From NCBI RefSeq assembly GCF_001457695.1, contig NZ_LN831025.1, positions 496,001 through 560,000 of the forward strand: DNA of 64,000 bases, given 5' to 3'. This document shows, in pieces, positions 25,673-35,307 of the stretch. Position numbers and translations under genes: made by a program. Within the stretch, counting starts at the first letter, position 1. Each line of letters begins with the position of its first letter. The notes below the pieces were generated by a model. It searched no databases and was not told where the DNA came from. It was given only the letters and a program-made list of their open reading frames with translations. This DNA comes from Campylobacter jejuni (GTDB lineage: Bacteria; Campylobacterota; Campylobacteria; Campylobacterales; Campylobacteraceae).

Positions 25673-26541
25673 AAGAATACGACAAATTAAGCATACGCTT
25701 GGTGCAGATTTTATCAAAATTTAACAATGGAGAAAGTCTAAGTGCCCAAGAGCTTGCACAAGAGTTTAATGTCGATACAAGAACCATACAAAGAGATCTT
25801 AACGAAAGACTTACTTTTATGCCTATTAAAAAAGAAAATGGAAGATATGTTTTAGAAAGCTTTGCTTTGGGAAAATTAAGCTTTAAAGACATACAGAATT
25901 TCGCCACCTTAAGCGGCATTGCTGAGCTTTATCCAAAACTCGATCAAGGCTTTATAGTCGATCTTTTAAGCCATAGGGTAAATAAAGTTTTGATGGTAAA
26001 AAACGAAGGTTTTCAAAAGGTGGATTATGAGCTTTTTAAAGATCTTAGTGTAGCTATACTCAAACACAATGTATTGAATTTTTTCTACAAGGAAAAAGAA
26101 CGCCAAATCAAACCTTACAAACTCGTAAATTACAAAGGAATTTGGTATCTTTTAGGAGATGAAAACGATAAATTAAAACATTTTAATTTAGATAAAATTT
26201 CAAAACTTCGCACTAAAAATGAAAATTTTATTCCCAATGAAAAACTTCAAGAACAAATCCAAAATGATCCTAATATCTGGCTTGGAGAAAGCAAAGAAGT
26301 GATTTTAAAGCTTGATAAAAATGCTAAGGAATATTTTTTTAGAAAAGAAATACTAAGTAATTATCAAATCATTGATGAAGATGAAACAAGCTATACTTTA
26401 AGCACTCAAGTTTCCTATGAAGATGAAATTTTACATTTGGTTAAACAGTGGATCCCCTATATAAAAATTCTAGCTCCTATAGAACTGAAAACACGGCTGG
26501 AGAATATTTTAAAAAGTTATTTAAACAATCTATCTAAATAA
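25669..26541 (+). CDS. WYL-domain transcriptional regulator
   Basis: 290 aa. The N-terminal winged helix-turn-helix reads SAQELAQEFNVDTRTIQRDL (about residues 24-43). The middle WYL domain is clear from KPYKLVNYKGIWYLLG (about 145-160), followed by a WCX-like C-terminal domain. WYL regulators sense nucleotide or nucleic-acid ligands and often repress defence operons (BrxR/CapW type). It is the last gene of the locus, translationally coupled to the HEPN-motif gene, and probably autoregulates. The CGACA/TGTCG repeat at 22080 is a candidate site. Confidence 0.88.
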   Translation: MKEYDKLSIRLVQILSKFNNGESLSAQELAQEFNVDTRTIQRDLNERLTFMPIKKENGRYVLESFALGKLSFKDIQNFATLSGIAELYPKLDQGFIVDLLSHRVNKVLMVKNEGFQKVDYELFKDLSVAILKHNVLNFFYKEKERQIKPYKLVNYKGIWYLLGDENDKLKHFNLDKISKLRTKNENFIPNEKLQEQIQNDPNIWLGESKEVILKLDKNAKEYFFRKEILSNYQIIDEDETSYTLSTQVSYEDEILHLVKQWIPYIKILAPIELKTRLENILKSYLNNLSK

Positions 26542-26562
26542 AATTTATTTTAAATCCATAAC

Positions 26563-26638
26563 TGGTTGCGAAGGGGAGATTTGAACTCCCGACCTTCGGG
26601 TTATGAGCCCGACGAGCTAACCACTGCTCTACTTCGCG
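26563..26638 (-). tRNA. tRNA-fMet (CAT), initiator
   Basis: The minus strand begins CGCGAAGTAGAGC and ends CTTCGCAACCA, with loop CTCATAA giving anticodon CAT. The first acceptor pair is mismatched (C1 against A72) and the anticodon stem has three consecutive G-C pairs (TCGGG/CCCGA), the two hallmarks of the initiator. CCA is encoded. Length is 76. Confidence 0.96.
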
Positions 26639-26671
26639 GCATATAAGATCTTTGAAATATAAAATAAGAAG

Positions 26672-26746
26672 TGGATGGGGTAAAGGGATTCGAACCCCTG
26701 AATGACAGGACCAAAACCTGTTGCCTTACCGCTTGGCGATACCCCA
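26672..26746 (-). tRNA. tRNA-Gln (TTG)
   Basis: The minus strand starts TGGGGTATCGCC and ends TACCCCATCCA; the anticodon stem-loop ACAGG-TTTTGGT-CCTGT gives anticodon TTG. The acceptor stem TGGGGTA/TACCCCA is fully paired, with encoded CCA. It lies 33 bases upstream of tRNA-fMet in the same orientation, so the two are likely one transcript. Confidence 0.96.
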
Positions 26747-26838
26747 ATAAATATTTTTTAAAAGTGTGATTATAATGAATTTTAATTTATTTGTCAAGCA
26801 ATTTAAGTTATAATTTTAAAAATTTTAAGGAAATAAAA

Positions 26839-27858
26839 ATGAAATTTGTTAGCGTAGAACAAGCGATTAAGGATTTACAAGCAGGAAAAATGCTTGTTAT
26901 GGTAGATGCAGAAGATAGAGAAAATGAAGGCGATTTAATCTTTCCTGCGCAATTTAGCACTCAAGAAAAAGTAAATTTCATGATAAAAGAAGCTCGTGGT
27001 GTGGTTTGTGTAGCCTTAGATGAAACTTTGGCAAAAAAATTTGAACTTCCTTTAATGGTGCCTAAAAATACTTCAAATCACGAAACTGCTTTTACTATAA
27101 CCGTAGATGCAAAAGATGCTACAACGGGAGTTAGCGCCTATGAAAGAAATATGACTATACAAATTTTTGCCGATGATAATGCTAAAGCGAGTGATTTTGT
27201 AAGACCAGGGCATATCAATCCTTTAATCGCAAAAAAAGGTGGGGTTTTAGAACGCACAGGTCATACAGAAGGCACGGTTGATCTTTGTAAATTAGCAGGA
27301 TTAAAAGGTGCTTGTGTGATTTGTGAAATTGTAAAAGATAATGGAGATATGGCAAGAAGAGAAGATCTAGAAATTTTTTGCCAAAAACATGATTTAAACA
27401 TGATAGCCGTAAGCGATCTTATAGAATATCGCCTAAAACATGAAAGCCTTATTAAGCTTGAAGAAAAAAGTCAAAGTGTTTTAGCAGGCTTTAAAGCAGA
27501 AAAATTTATCTTTAGTGATCATAATCAAACCCAACACATAGCTTTTTGCTTTAAAGATATCAAAAAATGTGAAAATGTTAAATTTCATATCAGTGGTAGT
27601 GATTTTGAGCTTTTAACTTCAGATAAATTTTCAAAACTTTTAGAGCAAATCAAATTTCTTAGTGAAAATGGTGGCGTTATAGTTTTCATGCAAGGAGAAA
27701 AATCCAGTACTACTCAATACAAAAACTATGGCATAGGAGCACAGATTTTAAGATATTTTGGTATAGAAGAAATTAAACTTTTATCTCAAAGTTGTGATAA
27801 AGACTATATAGGCTTAGAAGGTTTTGGTTTAAACCTTAAAGCTTGTAATTTTAACTAA
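26839..27858 (+). CDS. ribB: 3,4-dihydroxy-2-butanone-4-phosphate synthase with degenerate RibA-like tail
   Basis: 339 aa. Residues 1-205 are a complete RibB domain: VDAEDRENEGDL (acidic metal/substrate loop), RPGHINPLIAKKGGVLERTGHTEG, and the CEIVKDNGDMARRED block. It makes the four-carbon unit of riboflavin from ribulose 5-phosphate. The C-terminal 130 residues align with GTP cyclohydrolase II but lack its zinc-binding cysteines and active-site signatures, so that activity is improbable; a separate RibA must exist elsewhere. The start is ATG 26839 behind TAAGGAAATAAAA; the longer frame from 26791 lacks a ribosome site. Confidence 0.92.
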   Translation: MKFVSVEQAIKDLQAGKMLVMVDAEDRENEGDLIFPAQFSTQEKVNFMIKEARGVVCVALDETLAKKFELPLMVPKNTSNHETAFTITVDAKDATTGVSAYERNMTIQIFADDNAKASDFVRPGHINPLIAKKGGVLERTGHTEGTVDLCKLAGLKGACVICEIVKDNGDMARREDLEIFCQKHDLNMIAVSDLIEYRLKHESLIKLEEKSQSVLAGFKAEKFIFSDHNQTQHIAFCFKDIKKCENVKFHISGSDFELLTSDKFSKLLEQIKFLSENGGVIVFMQGEKSSTTQYKNYGIGAQILRYFGIEEIKLLSQSCDKDYIGLEGFGLNLKACNFN

Positions 27859-27869
27859 AAAGGAAAAAA

Positions 27870-28313
27870 ATGACTTTAAAAGAACAAATTTTAAACGATA
27901 TCAAAGAGGCAATGAAACAAAAAGATGATTTTAAAAGAGATAGTTTAAGAACTCTAAATGCAGCTTTTAAGCAAATAGAAGTGGATGAAAGAATAGAATT
28001 AGATAATGAAAGAATTTATAAAATCATTGCAAGTGAAATCAAAAAACGCAAAGACGCAATCGAACTTTATCTTAAGGCAAATCGTGAAGATTTAGCACAA
28101 AAAGAACAAAATGAAATAAGTCTTTTTGAAATTTATCTGCCTAAACAACTAAGTGATGAGGAGTTAACTTTAGCCTTAAAACAACTTATAGAAGAATTGG
28201 GTGTAAGTTCACTAAAAGAACAAGGTTTGGTAATGAAAGAAGCTAAAATAAAATTAGGTGCGAGTGTTGATGGTAAAAGACTTAATTTAGCACTTAAAGA
28301 GCTTTTGCAATAA
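27870..28313 (+). CDS. YqeY/GatB-like domain protein
   Basis: 147 aa, the whole length being a YqeY domain: N-terminal LKEQILNDIKEAMKQKD, then DSLRTLNAAFKQIEVDER and the Lys/Glu-rich helices ending KLNLALKELL-like. The domain resembles the tRNA-binding tail of GatB amidotransferase; stand-alone members are linked to tRNA metabolism without a firm role. It sits 11 bases after ribB with an AAAAAGG site, so probably shares its transcript. Confidence 0.88.
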   Translation: MTLKEQILNDIKEAMKQKDDFKRDSLRTLNAAFKQIEVDERIELDNERIYKIIASEIKKRKDAIELYLKANREDLAQKEQNEISLFEIYLPKQLSDEELTLALKQLIEELGVSSLKEQGLVMKEAKIKLGASVDGKRLNLALKELLQ

Positions 28314-28330
28314 TTTTTTGGAGTGTTATT

Positions 28331-30031
28331 ATGAAAGAGTTAAGCGGTTCAGCAATGATTTGCGAGGCTTTAAAAGAAGAAAATGTTAAAATTGTTTTTG
28401 GTTATCCTGGAGGCGCTGCGCTTAATATTTATGATGAAATTTACAATCAAAAGTATTTTAAACATATTTTAGTGCGTCATGAACAAGCGGCTTTGCATGC
28501 TGCTGATGCTTACGCAAGAATGAGTGGAGAAGTGGGTGTAGCCATAGTTACAAGTGGACCAGGTTTTACAAATACTATTACAGGCTTAGCTACGGCTTAT
28601 AGTGATTCTATCCCTTTGGTGTTGATTTCAGGACAGGTGGCAAATTCTCTTATTGGTACAGATGCTTTTCAAGAAATTGATGCAGTAGGCATTTCAAGAC
28701 CTTGCGTGAAGCATAATTATTTAGTTACTTGCATAGAAGAGTTTCCACGCATTTTAAAAGAGGCTTTTTATATAGCAAGAAGTGGTAGACCTGGGCCTGT
28801 GCATATAGATGTACCAAAAGATGTAAGTGCAACTTTGGGACTTTGGGAATATCCTAAAGAAATTTCTATGAAAACTTATAAGCCCGTTTATAAGGGTAAC
28901 TCAAAGCAAATTAAAAAATTTGCAGAGCTTTTAAAAGAAGCAAAAAGACCTTTATTTTACTTGGGTGGAGGTTGTATCAGTTCTAATGCAAGTGAGCAAA
29001 TCAGAGAGCTTGTAAAATTTACAAAAATTCCAGCAGTTGAAACCTTGATGGCGCTTGGAACTTTAAGAAGTGATGATATTTTTAATCTTAAAATGGCAGG
29101 CATGCATGGAAGCTATGCTGCTAATATGGCTTTAAGTGAGTGTGATTTGCTTGTGAGTGTAGGAGCGAGATTTGATGATAGGATTACAGGAAAAACAAGT
29201 GAATTTGCTAAACATGCGACTATAGTTCATGTTGATATTGATCCTAGTTCTATTTCAAAGATTATCAATGTGCATTATCCTATAGTAGGAGATATTAAAG
29301 AAGTTCTTAAAGAGCTTTTAGAAGAGCTTAAAAAGGAAAATTTCAACACAACTTTTAAAGAATGGCACGAAACTTTAAAGCGTTATAATGAACTTTATCC
29401 GCTTTCTTATGAAGATAGCAATGAGATTTTAAAACCGCAATGGGTGATTGAAGAATGTGCGAAAATGGCTCCAGATGCAAGGATTATTACTGATGTGGGT
29501 CAGCATCAAATGTGGGTAGCGCAGTTTTATCCTTTTAATTATCCAAGACAACTTGCAACAAGCGGAGGGCAAGGAACTATGGGATATTCTTTACCTGCTG
29601 CTTTGGGTGCAAAACTTGCTGTGGGTGAAGAAGTGGTGATTAATTTCGTAGGCGATGGATCGGTTTTAATGAATATCCAAGAGCTTATGACTGCTTATGA
29701 GTATGGTATAAAAACTATAAATATTATTTTAAATAATGCCTTTTTAGGTATGGTAAGACAATGGCAAAGTATGTTTTATAAAGAGCATTTTTCACAAACT
29801 GATTTAAGCACTCAGCCTGATTTTATCAAAATAGCTCAAGGTTTTGGTTGTGAAGGTTATGAAATTTCAAATAAAGAAGAATTCATTCAAGCTTTTAGCC
29901 AAGCTTTAAAAAGTGATAAAACCTCTCTTTTAAATGTAAAAATTGATCGCTTTGAAGATGTTTTACCTATGGTGCCTGCAGGAGGTGCGATTTATAATAT
30001 GATTTTACCAAAGGCAAAGGATAGACAATGA
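28331..30031 (+). CDS. ilvI: Acetolactate synthase, large (catalytic) subunit
   Basis: 566 aa. A ThDP-dependent enzyme making acetolactate or acetohydroxybutyrate for Val, Leu and Ile. The N-terminal VFGYPGGAALNIYDE and RHEQAALHAADAYAR include the catalytic Glu; the ThDP/Mg motif is GDGSVLMNIQEL followed by NNAFLGMVRQWQ. A GGAG site lies upstream. It overlaps the small subunit gene by 4 bases, ensuring matched synthesis. Confidence 0.96.
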   Translation: MKELSGSAMICEALKEENVKIVFGYPGGAALNIYDEIYNQKYFKHILVRHEQAALHAADAYARMSGEVGVAIVTSGPGFTNTITGLATAYSDSIPLVLISGQVANSLIGTDAFQEIDAVGISRPCVKHNYLVTCIEEFPRILKEAFYIARSGRPGPVHIDVPKDVSATLGLWEYPKEISMKTYKPVYKGNSKQIKKFAELLKEAKRPLFYLGGGCISSNASEQIRELVKFTKIPAVETLMALGTLRSDDIFNLKMAGMHGSYAANMALSECDLLVSVGARFDDRITGKTSEFAKHATIVHVDIDPSSISKIINVHYPIVGDIKEVLKELLEELKKENFNTTFKEWHETLKRYNELYPLSYEDSNEILKPQWVIEECAKMAPDARIITDVGQHQMWVAQFYPFNYPRQLATSGGQGTMGYSLPAALGAKLAVGEEVVINFVGDGSVLMNIQELMTAYEYGIKTINIILNNAFLGMVRQWQSMFYKEHFSQTDLSTQPDFIKIAQGFGCEGYEISNKEEFIQAFSQALKSDKTSLLNVKIDRFEDVLPMVPAGGAIYNMILPKAKDRQ

Positions 30032-30492
30032 GAAGGGTTTTATCGGTAATTGTTTTAAATGAGCATGGGGTTTTATCTCGTATAGTAGGACTTTTTTCAG
30101 GAAGAGGTTATAATATTGACTCGCTTACAGTAGCACCTTTGGAAAATAAAGAATTTTCTCGTATTAATATAGTCACCTCAGGAAATGAAAGAACTTTTGA
30201 GCAGATAGTCAAACAACTTCATAAGCTCATTCCTACTTATAAAGTGATAGAAAGTGAAGAATTTATTGACAAAGAAATGGCTTTAGTGAAAATTCCTTTA
30301 AATGAAAATTTAGGTGGACTTGATGCCGTTTTGAAAGCTTATAATGGTACTATTGCAAATAGCAATGAGAATTTTTTGTTTTTAATGGTTGCTGATGATG
30401 CAAATCGCATTGATAATTTTTTAAAAACAATTAAAAAATACAATCCTAGTGATATAGTTCGCAGTGGATCTGTTTTGATGGAGATTAAATGA
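30028..30492 (+). CDS. ilvH: Acetolactate synthase, small regulatory subunit
   Basis: 154 aa. An N-terminal ACT domain ([27 protein letters not shown]) binds valine for feedback inhibition; a C-terminal domain contacts the large subunit. It is coupled at both ends by 4-base overlaps, with ilvI and lpxD. Confidence 0.95.
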   Translation: MRRVLSVIVLNEHGVLSRIVGLFSGRGYNIDSLTVAPLENKEFSRINIVTSGNERTFEQIVKQLHKLIPTYKVIESEEFIDKEMALVKIPLNENLGGLDAVLKAYNGTIANSNENFLFLMVADDANRIDNFLKTIKKYNPSDIVRSGSVLMEIK

Positions 30493-31454
30493 AATTAAGT
30501 GAAATAGCAGAATTTTTAAGCTTGGAATATAAAGGCGAGGATATAGAAATCAGTGCTTTAAATTCTTTATTGAAAGCAAATTTTACAGAGCTTACTTATT
30601 GTGATGGTGAGAAAAATACCAAAGATATACCTCACACAGGAGCTGCTGCTATTTTAGTATCTAAAGAATATGAAAATTTAGTACCTAAAGATACTAAAGC
30701 TTTGATTACTCAAAGTCCACATTTGAGTTTTGCTTTTTTAAGCAAGCTTTTTGCTAAACCTTTGATAAGCACAGCTAAAGAAAAAGTACAAAATATCGCA
30801 AAAAGTGCAAGAATCATGCCTAATGTTTATATAGGTGATAATGTAAATATCGGTGAAAATGTAATCATTATGGCGGGAGCTTATATAGGCGATAATGTCA
30901 GCATTGGTGATGAGAGTATTATCCATCCTAATGTAGTGATTTATAATGATACTAAAATCGGTAAAAAATGTCATTTGCTTGCCAATTGTGTAATAGGAAG
31001 CGATGGCTTTGGTTATGCGCACAATAAAAACGGCGAACATTATAAAATTTATCATAATGGCAATGTGGTTTTAGAAGATTTTGTAGAAGTGGGGGCTTGT
31101 ACAACTATAGATAGAGCAGTTTTTGATAGTACTATTATCAAAGCAGGTACTAAGGTAGACAATCTAGTTCAAATCGGACATAATTGCAATATAGGTCAAA
31201 ATTGTATCATTGTGGCACAAACTGGAATTTCAGGTTCAAGTGAGTTAGGACGCAATGTTATTATGGGTGGTCAAAGTGCAACGAGTGGACATTTAAAAAT
31301 AGGCGATTTTAGTACTATAGCTGCAAGAGGCGGTGTGAGTAAAAATTTAGAAGGCGGGCGTGTTTATGGAGGTTTTCCTATCATGCTTCAAAAAGATTGG
31401 CTAAAACTTCAAGCTAAAATAGCAATAAATTTTAAAGAAAAATCACAAGATTAA
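30489..31454 (+). CDS. lpxD: UDP-3-O-acylglucosamine N-acyltransferase
   Basis: 321 aa. It adds the N-linked acyl chain in lipid A synthesis. An N-terminal substrate domain (1-100) precedes a left-handed beta helix of hexapeptide repeats ([22 protein letters not shown] and further copies). The catalytic His is in [11 protein letters not shown], near residue 238. The gene converges on queA and the two reading frames overlap by 12 bases at their 3' ends. Confidence 0.95.
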   Translation: MKLSEIAEFLSLEYKGEDIEISALNSLLKANFTELTYCDGEKNTKDIPHTGAAAILVSKEYENLVPKDTKALITQSPHLSFAFLSKLFAKPLISTAKEKVQNIAKSARIMPNVYIGDNVNIGENVIIMAGAYIGDNVSIGDESIIHPNVVIYNDTKIGKKCHLLANCVIGSDGFGYAHNKNGEHYKIYHNGNVVLEDFVEVGACTTIDRAVFDSTIIKAGTKVDNLVQIGHNCNIGQNCIIVAQTGISGSSELGRNVIMGGQSATSGHLKIGDFSTIAARGGVSKNLEGGRVYGGFPIMLQKDWLKLQAKIAINFKEKSQD

Positions 31455-32471
31455 CATCGCATCGCCATAAGAGTAAAAGCGATATTTTTCTTTTATGGCG
31501 AGTTCATAAAGTTTTAAACACTGTTCTCTACCGATAAAAGCTGAAACTAGCATGATAAGAGTAGATTTTGGTAAATGAAAATTGGTTAAAAGATGATTTT
31601 GTCTTATAGGTGGATTTTGCGGGTGTAAAAAAAGATCACAAAAACCATTTTTTGTTTTAGTTCTTGCATAATATTCTATGGTTCTTGTTACCGTTGTTCC
31701 TACGCCTAAAATAGCTTGTTTAGAATCTATAATTTCACATGCTTGCTGCGGAATATTAAAAAATTCGCTATGCATTTTATGCTCTTGTATATTTTCGCAT
31801 TCCACGCTTTTAAAGGTTCCAGCTCCTACATGTAAGGTTAAATGATAAATTTCGTGTTTTTTTCTTAAATTTTCAAGCATAGTCTCACTAAAATGTAAAC
31901 TTGCAGTCGGAGCAGCCACTGCGCCTAAATTTTTTGCAAAGATACTTTGATAATCTTTCAAATCACTTTTTTCATCCTCCCTTTTAATATAAGGAGGCAA
32001 GGGTATATGTCCTATCTTGTCAAGCAGGTTGTAAAGATTTGAGGTGTCTAAGGTTTTATCATTTTGAAAAAATTGAACTTTTCGAAGACCATCATTTAAA
32101 AGTTCTACAACGCGTACTTTTAAATCATCTTTAAAATATAAGATTTCATCTTTTTTAACACGCCCTTTAATTTGAGCTAGAAAAAGCGGATTGTGAGAAT
32201 TTAAAAAAGGTTGATGCAAGAAAAGCTCTATTTTTCCTCCGCTTGCTTTATTGCCATAAATTCTTGCTTTAATAACTTTGGTATCATTGAAAAAAATCGC
32301 GCAGTTGGGTAAAAAGTCTTGTAAATTTTTAAAAGTAGTATGAAAAATTTCTTTGTTTTTGTGATCAAAAACCAAAAGCCTAGCATCTTCTTTTGGATTT
32401 GTAGGATAGTTGGCTATGAGTTCATTAGCTAGAGTGTAATCATAGCTTGAAAGAAGTAAGTCTTTATTCAT
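31443..32471 (-). CDS. queA: S-adenosylmethionine:tRNA ribosyltransferase-isomerase
   Basis: 342 aa from ATG 32471 (a GTG three bases earlier is also in frame). It transfers the ribosyl group of SAM to preQ1 in tRNA, forming epoxyqueuosine. Conserved blocks [36 protein letters not shown] and [16 protein letters not shown] are present. It overlaps the end of tatC by 8 bases and the end of lpxD by 12. Confidence 0.95.
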   Translation of the reverse strand: MNKDLLLSSYDYTLANELIANYPTNPKEDARLLVFDHKNKEIFHTTFKNLQDFLPNCAIFFNDTKVIKARIYGNKASGGKIELFLHQPFLNSHNPLFLAQIKGRVKKDEILYFKDDLKVRVVELLNDGLRKVQFFQNDKTLDTSNLYNLLDKIGHIPLPPYIKREDEKSDLKDYQSIFAKNLGAVAAPTASLHFSETMLENLRKKHEIYHLTLHVGAGTFKSVECENIQEHKMHSEFFNIPQQACEIIDSKQAILGVGTTVTRTIEYYARTKTKNGFCDLFLHPQNPPIRQNHLLTNFHLPKSTLIMLVSAFIGREQCLKLYELAIKEKYRFYSYGDAMLIL

Positions 32472-33201
32472 CACTTTCTTTATCTTTTGGAGCAGGATTT
32501 ACCTTTTGAACAATTAAAATAGAAAGTCCATAAAGTCCGCAAAGTGGTCCTGCCATTAAAAATTGAGATAAAACATCAGGTGGAGTCATAAAGGCTGAAA
32601 AAACAAAAATAACTAAAACAGCTATGCGAAAATGGCGTTTTAAAAAACTATCATCTATAAGTCCGATTTTAGCAAAGAAAAAGGCAATTACAGGCATTTC
32701 AAAAGCTAAGCCAAAAGCCACAACAACTTTCGTAAAAAAATCTACATAAGTTCCTATGGTAATCACAGGATTAAAATCTTCATTTAAACCAAAATTAATT
32801 AAAAATTTAAAAGCCAAAGGCACTACAACAAAATAGCAAAAACAAGCCCCCAAGGCAAACATAATGCTTGCAAAGCTAACAAAAGGCACCACAAGGCGTT
32901 TTTCATTATCATAAAGTCCTGGAGCTACAAATTTCCAAAATTGCCAAAAAATTACAGGTAGAGAAAAGATAAAGGCTGCAAAAAAACTAACCTTCATTGC
33001 GGTAAATAAGGCTTCTTGTACTTCAATTACATTCACATGTTTGGCTACTTCGGGTAAAACAGCTATAAGTGGAGCTTTTAAAATATCTAAGATATAGCTT
33101 CGTAGAGCAAAACATACAATAAACATAACTACAATGCAAGCAACGCTTATAAAAAGGCGTTTTCTAAGTTCTATTAAATGAGGTCTTAATTCTTCAAACA
33201 T
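32464..33201 (-). CDS. tatC: Twin-arginine translocase subunit TatC
   Basis: 245 aa, six transmembrane helices. The N-terminal ELRPHLIELRKRLF motif and the FEMPVIAFF loop carry residues that recognise the RR signal. It forms the receptor complex with TatB for export of folded redox proteins. It follows tatB with no gap and overlaps queA. Confidence 0.96.
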   Translation of the reverse strand: MFEELRPHLIELRKRLFISVACIVVMFIVCFALRSYILDILKAPLIAVLPEVAKHVNVIEVQEALFTAMKVSFFAAFIFSLPVIFWQFWKFVAPGLYDNEKRLVVPFVSFASIMFALGACFCYFVVVPLAFKFLINFGLNEDFNPVITIGTYVDFFTKVVVAFGLAFEMPVIAFFFAKIGLIDDSFLKRHFRIAVLVIFVFSAFMTPPDVLSQFLMAGPLCGLYGLSILIVQKVNPAPKDKESDE

Positions 33202-33609
33202 TTATTTTTCCGTTTTATCTTGTGTTTCTAATTTGCTAAGATTTGGTTTTTCCTCTGTATTTAAATTTTGTCCGCTAAGGTTATTTTTTACTTTATCATC
33301 TCTGCTATCAAAGGTTAAATCTACCTTTGTTTTATCTAAAATATCTCTTTTAAGGTCATCAAATTCTTCAAAACTGAGTTTTTTGCGTATATTTTCATTA
33401 GTGCTTGAAAATTCATCTTTGTATTTCTTAGCTTCTTCTTTTAAGTCATTGATGCGTATTTCTTTTTCTATGCTTGATTTTGCATCATCTATGTTGCGTT
33501 TTACAGCCTTTAGAATTTTTGCTATTTGTACTATAGCTTCTGGAAGTTTATCAGGCCCTAAGACTAAAATCGCTACAACTAAAATAACTATAATTTCACC
33601 AAAACTCAT
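33202..33609 (-). CDS. tatB: Twin-arginine translocase subunit TatB
   Basis: 135 aa. One N-terminal membrane helix (GEIIVILVVAILVLGPDKLPE, with the family's Glu and LGPDKLP hinge), then an amphipathic helix and a long charged tail; the tail length distinguishes TatB from TatA. No TatA gene lies nearby. Confidence 0.93.
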   Translation of the reverse strand: MSFGEIIVILVVAILVLGPDKLPEAIVQIAKILKAVKRNIDDAKSSIEKEIRINDLKEEAKKYKDEFSSTNENIRKKLSFEEFDDLKRDILDKTKVDLTFDSRDDKVKNNLSGQNLNTEEKPNLSKLETQDKTEK

Positions 33610-33667
33610 TAATCGTTACTCTTTGATTTGATATTTTAAATAAATATTTTACTTAAAAAACTTAAAT

Positions 33668-34735
33668 TTAAGATGAGAGATATAAAGCAAGTTCGTCGCT
33701 AATGAGAAAATTAGGATTAAAATATCTTTTATTTTTGTAAAAGAGTTTTTTTTCTTTTAATAATATATTTATTTTGTCTTTTTGCCATTGATTGAGTTTT
33801 GTTTCATCAATCCCTACTATACTTCTAAGTCCTAAAAATAGGTGTTCTAAATTCAAGTCTTTAGAGCTTAGTTGCTCTATAGATCTAAAAGTGGGATTTT
33901 CTATGTAATTTTTTAAATTTTTTGCTGTATAAAAACGCTTATTTTCATAAAATCCTACCGCACTTAATCCACAAGCTAGGTAGTTTTTTCCTTGCCAATA
34001 AGCAAGATTATGTTTGCAAATTTGGGCTTTGGTTTTTGAAAAATTGCTGATTTCATATTGAAAAAAGTCAAGCTCTAGAAGTTGTTTGATAAAAAATTTC
34101 ATTAAATTAGGAGCATTTTTTTTGAAATGTTCTTTTTTGGCAAAGGCTGTGTTTGATTCTATGGTTAAATTATAAGCACTAAGGTGTGTGATTAAAGCCT
34201 TGATTTGTTTTAAGTGTAAGAGTTCAAATTCAAGCATTTTTTTATTGTCTAATTTTGTATCATAAATAAGATCTAAATTGATATTTTTAAAACCTACTTT
34301 ATTTGCATTTTCTAATGCTTTGATAATCATTTCTTGATTGTGAATTCTTCCAAGAAAGTGAAGTTTTTTAGGATGAAAACTTTGAGCTCCAAAAGAAATG
34401 CGATTAACTCCTAGATTTTTCATATTTTTAAGCCAATTTAATGTTGCTGAGTTGGGATTAGCTTCGCATGAAATTTCTACATTTTTATCTAGTAAGGGAT
34501 ATAAAATTTTAAAAATATCTTCATAATTATACGCATCGACACAACTTGGTGTTCCTCCGCCTATGAATAAGGTTTTAATTTGATTTGATTGAATGTTAAA
34601 TTGTTTTAATTGAAAAACAATATCTTCTTTTAAAGCCTGAAAATAGGCTTTTTCATAATCATTTTTTTTCAAACTTGTAAAAGCGCAATAATTACATTTG
34701 CTTTCACAAAATGGAATATGGATATAAAAATGCAT
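33668..34735 (-). CDS. hemW: HemW-type radical SAM protein
   Basis: 355 aa. The radical-SAM cluster motif near residue 10 reads CESKCNYCAF, i.e. Cx3Cx2CxF. True coproporphyrinogen dehydrogenase HemN has Cx3Cx2CxC, so this is the HemW type, a haem chaperone, although it is often annotated as a HemN-like oxidase. FIGGGTPS and the later SFGAQSF block are present. It is divergent from rppH; promoters for both lie in 34736-34835. Confidence 0.85.
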   Translation of the reverse strand: MHFYIHIPFCESKCNYCAFTSLKKNDYEKAYFQALKEDIVFQLKQFNIQSNQIKTLFIGGGTPSCVDAYNYEDIFKILYPLLDKNVEISCEANPNSATLNWLKNMKNLGVNRISFGAQSFHPKKLHFLGRIHNQEMIIKALENANKVGFKNINLDLIYDTKLDNKKMLEFELLHLKQIKALITHLSAYNLTIESNTAFAKKEHFKKNAPNLMKFFIKQLLELDFFQYEISNFSKTKAQICKHNLAYWQGKNYLACGLSAVGFYENKRFYTAKNLKNYIENPTFRSIEQLSSKDLNLEHLFLGLRSIVGIDETKLNQWQKDKINILLKEKKLFYKNKRYFNPNFLISDELALYLSS

Positions 34736-34835
34736 AAAAACCCTAAAATATTTTATTAATTTTTTAATGTATTTTAATAAAAATTTGATTTGATTTAGGT
34801 TAAAATTATATCCTTGAGATTTAAGGAAAAATATT

Positions 34836-35306
34836 GTGGAAAACGAGAAAAATTATAGACCAAATGTTGCAGCTATTGTTTTATCAAGTTCTTATCCTTT
34901 CGAGTGTAAGATTTTTATAGCTAAAAGAAGTGATATGGATAATATTTGGCAATTTCCACAAGGAGGCATTGATAAAGGCGAAAGTGTCAAAAACGCTTTA
35001 TTTAGAGAATTAAAAGAAGAAATAGGCACTGATGAGGTTGAAATCATTGCTGAGTATCCAGAATGGTTGAGTTATGATTTTCCGAGTAAAATTGTTAAAA
35101 AAATGTATCCTTATGATGGGCAGATTCAAAAATATTTTTTAGTGCGTTTAAAGCACGGTGCTACAATCAATATCAATACCAAGCATCCTGAATTTGATGA
35201 TTATCAATTTGTGAGTGTTAAACAAATTTTTGAAATGATTAATCATTTCAAAAAAAATATTTATGTTAAAGTGATCAAATATTTTGAAGAGAAAGGTTAT
35301 ATCTAA
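34836..35306 (+). CDS. rppH: RNA pyrophosphohydrolase (Nudix)
   Basis: 156 aa, GTG start after TTAAGGAAAAATATT. The full Nudix box GGIDKGESVKNALFRELKEEIG is present with its metal-binding REexEE glutamates. It removes pyrophosphate from the 5' end of mRNA or hydrolyses dinucleoside polyphosphates. In C. jejuni it is also named nudH. The stop is one base before the lysC ATG, whose ribosome site lies inside this gene. TTATAT near 34806 is a possible -10. Confidence 0.9.
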   Translation: MENEKNYRPNVAAIVLSSSYPFECKIFIAKRSDMDNIWQFPQGGIDKGESVKNALFRELKEEIGTDEVEIIAEYPEWLSYDFPSKIVKKMYPYDGQIQKYFLVRLKHGATININTKHPEFDDYQFVSVKQIFEMINHFKKNIYVKVIKYFEEKGYI

Positions 35307-35307
35307 A

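Noticed and set aside
22080-26541. Prophage or integrated plasmid next to the tRNAs
   Set aside because: No integrase, attachment repeat or phage structural gene is visible, and the tRNA genes have complete 3' ends without a duplicated fragment.
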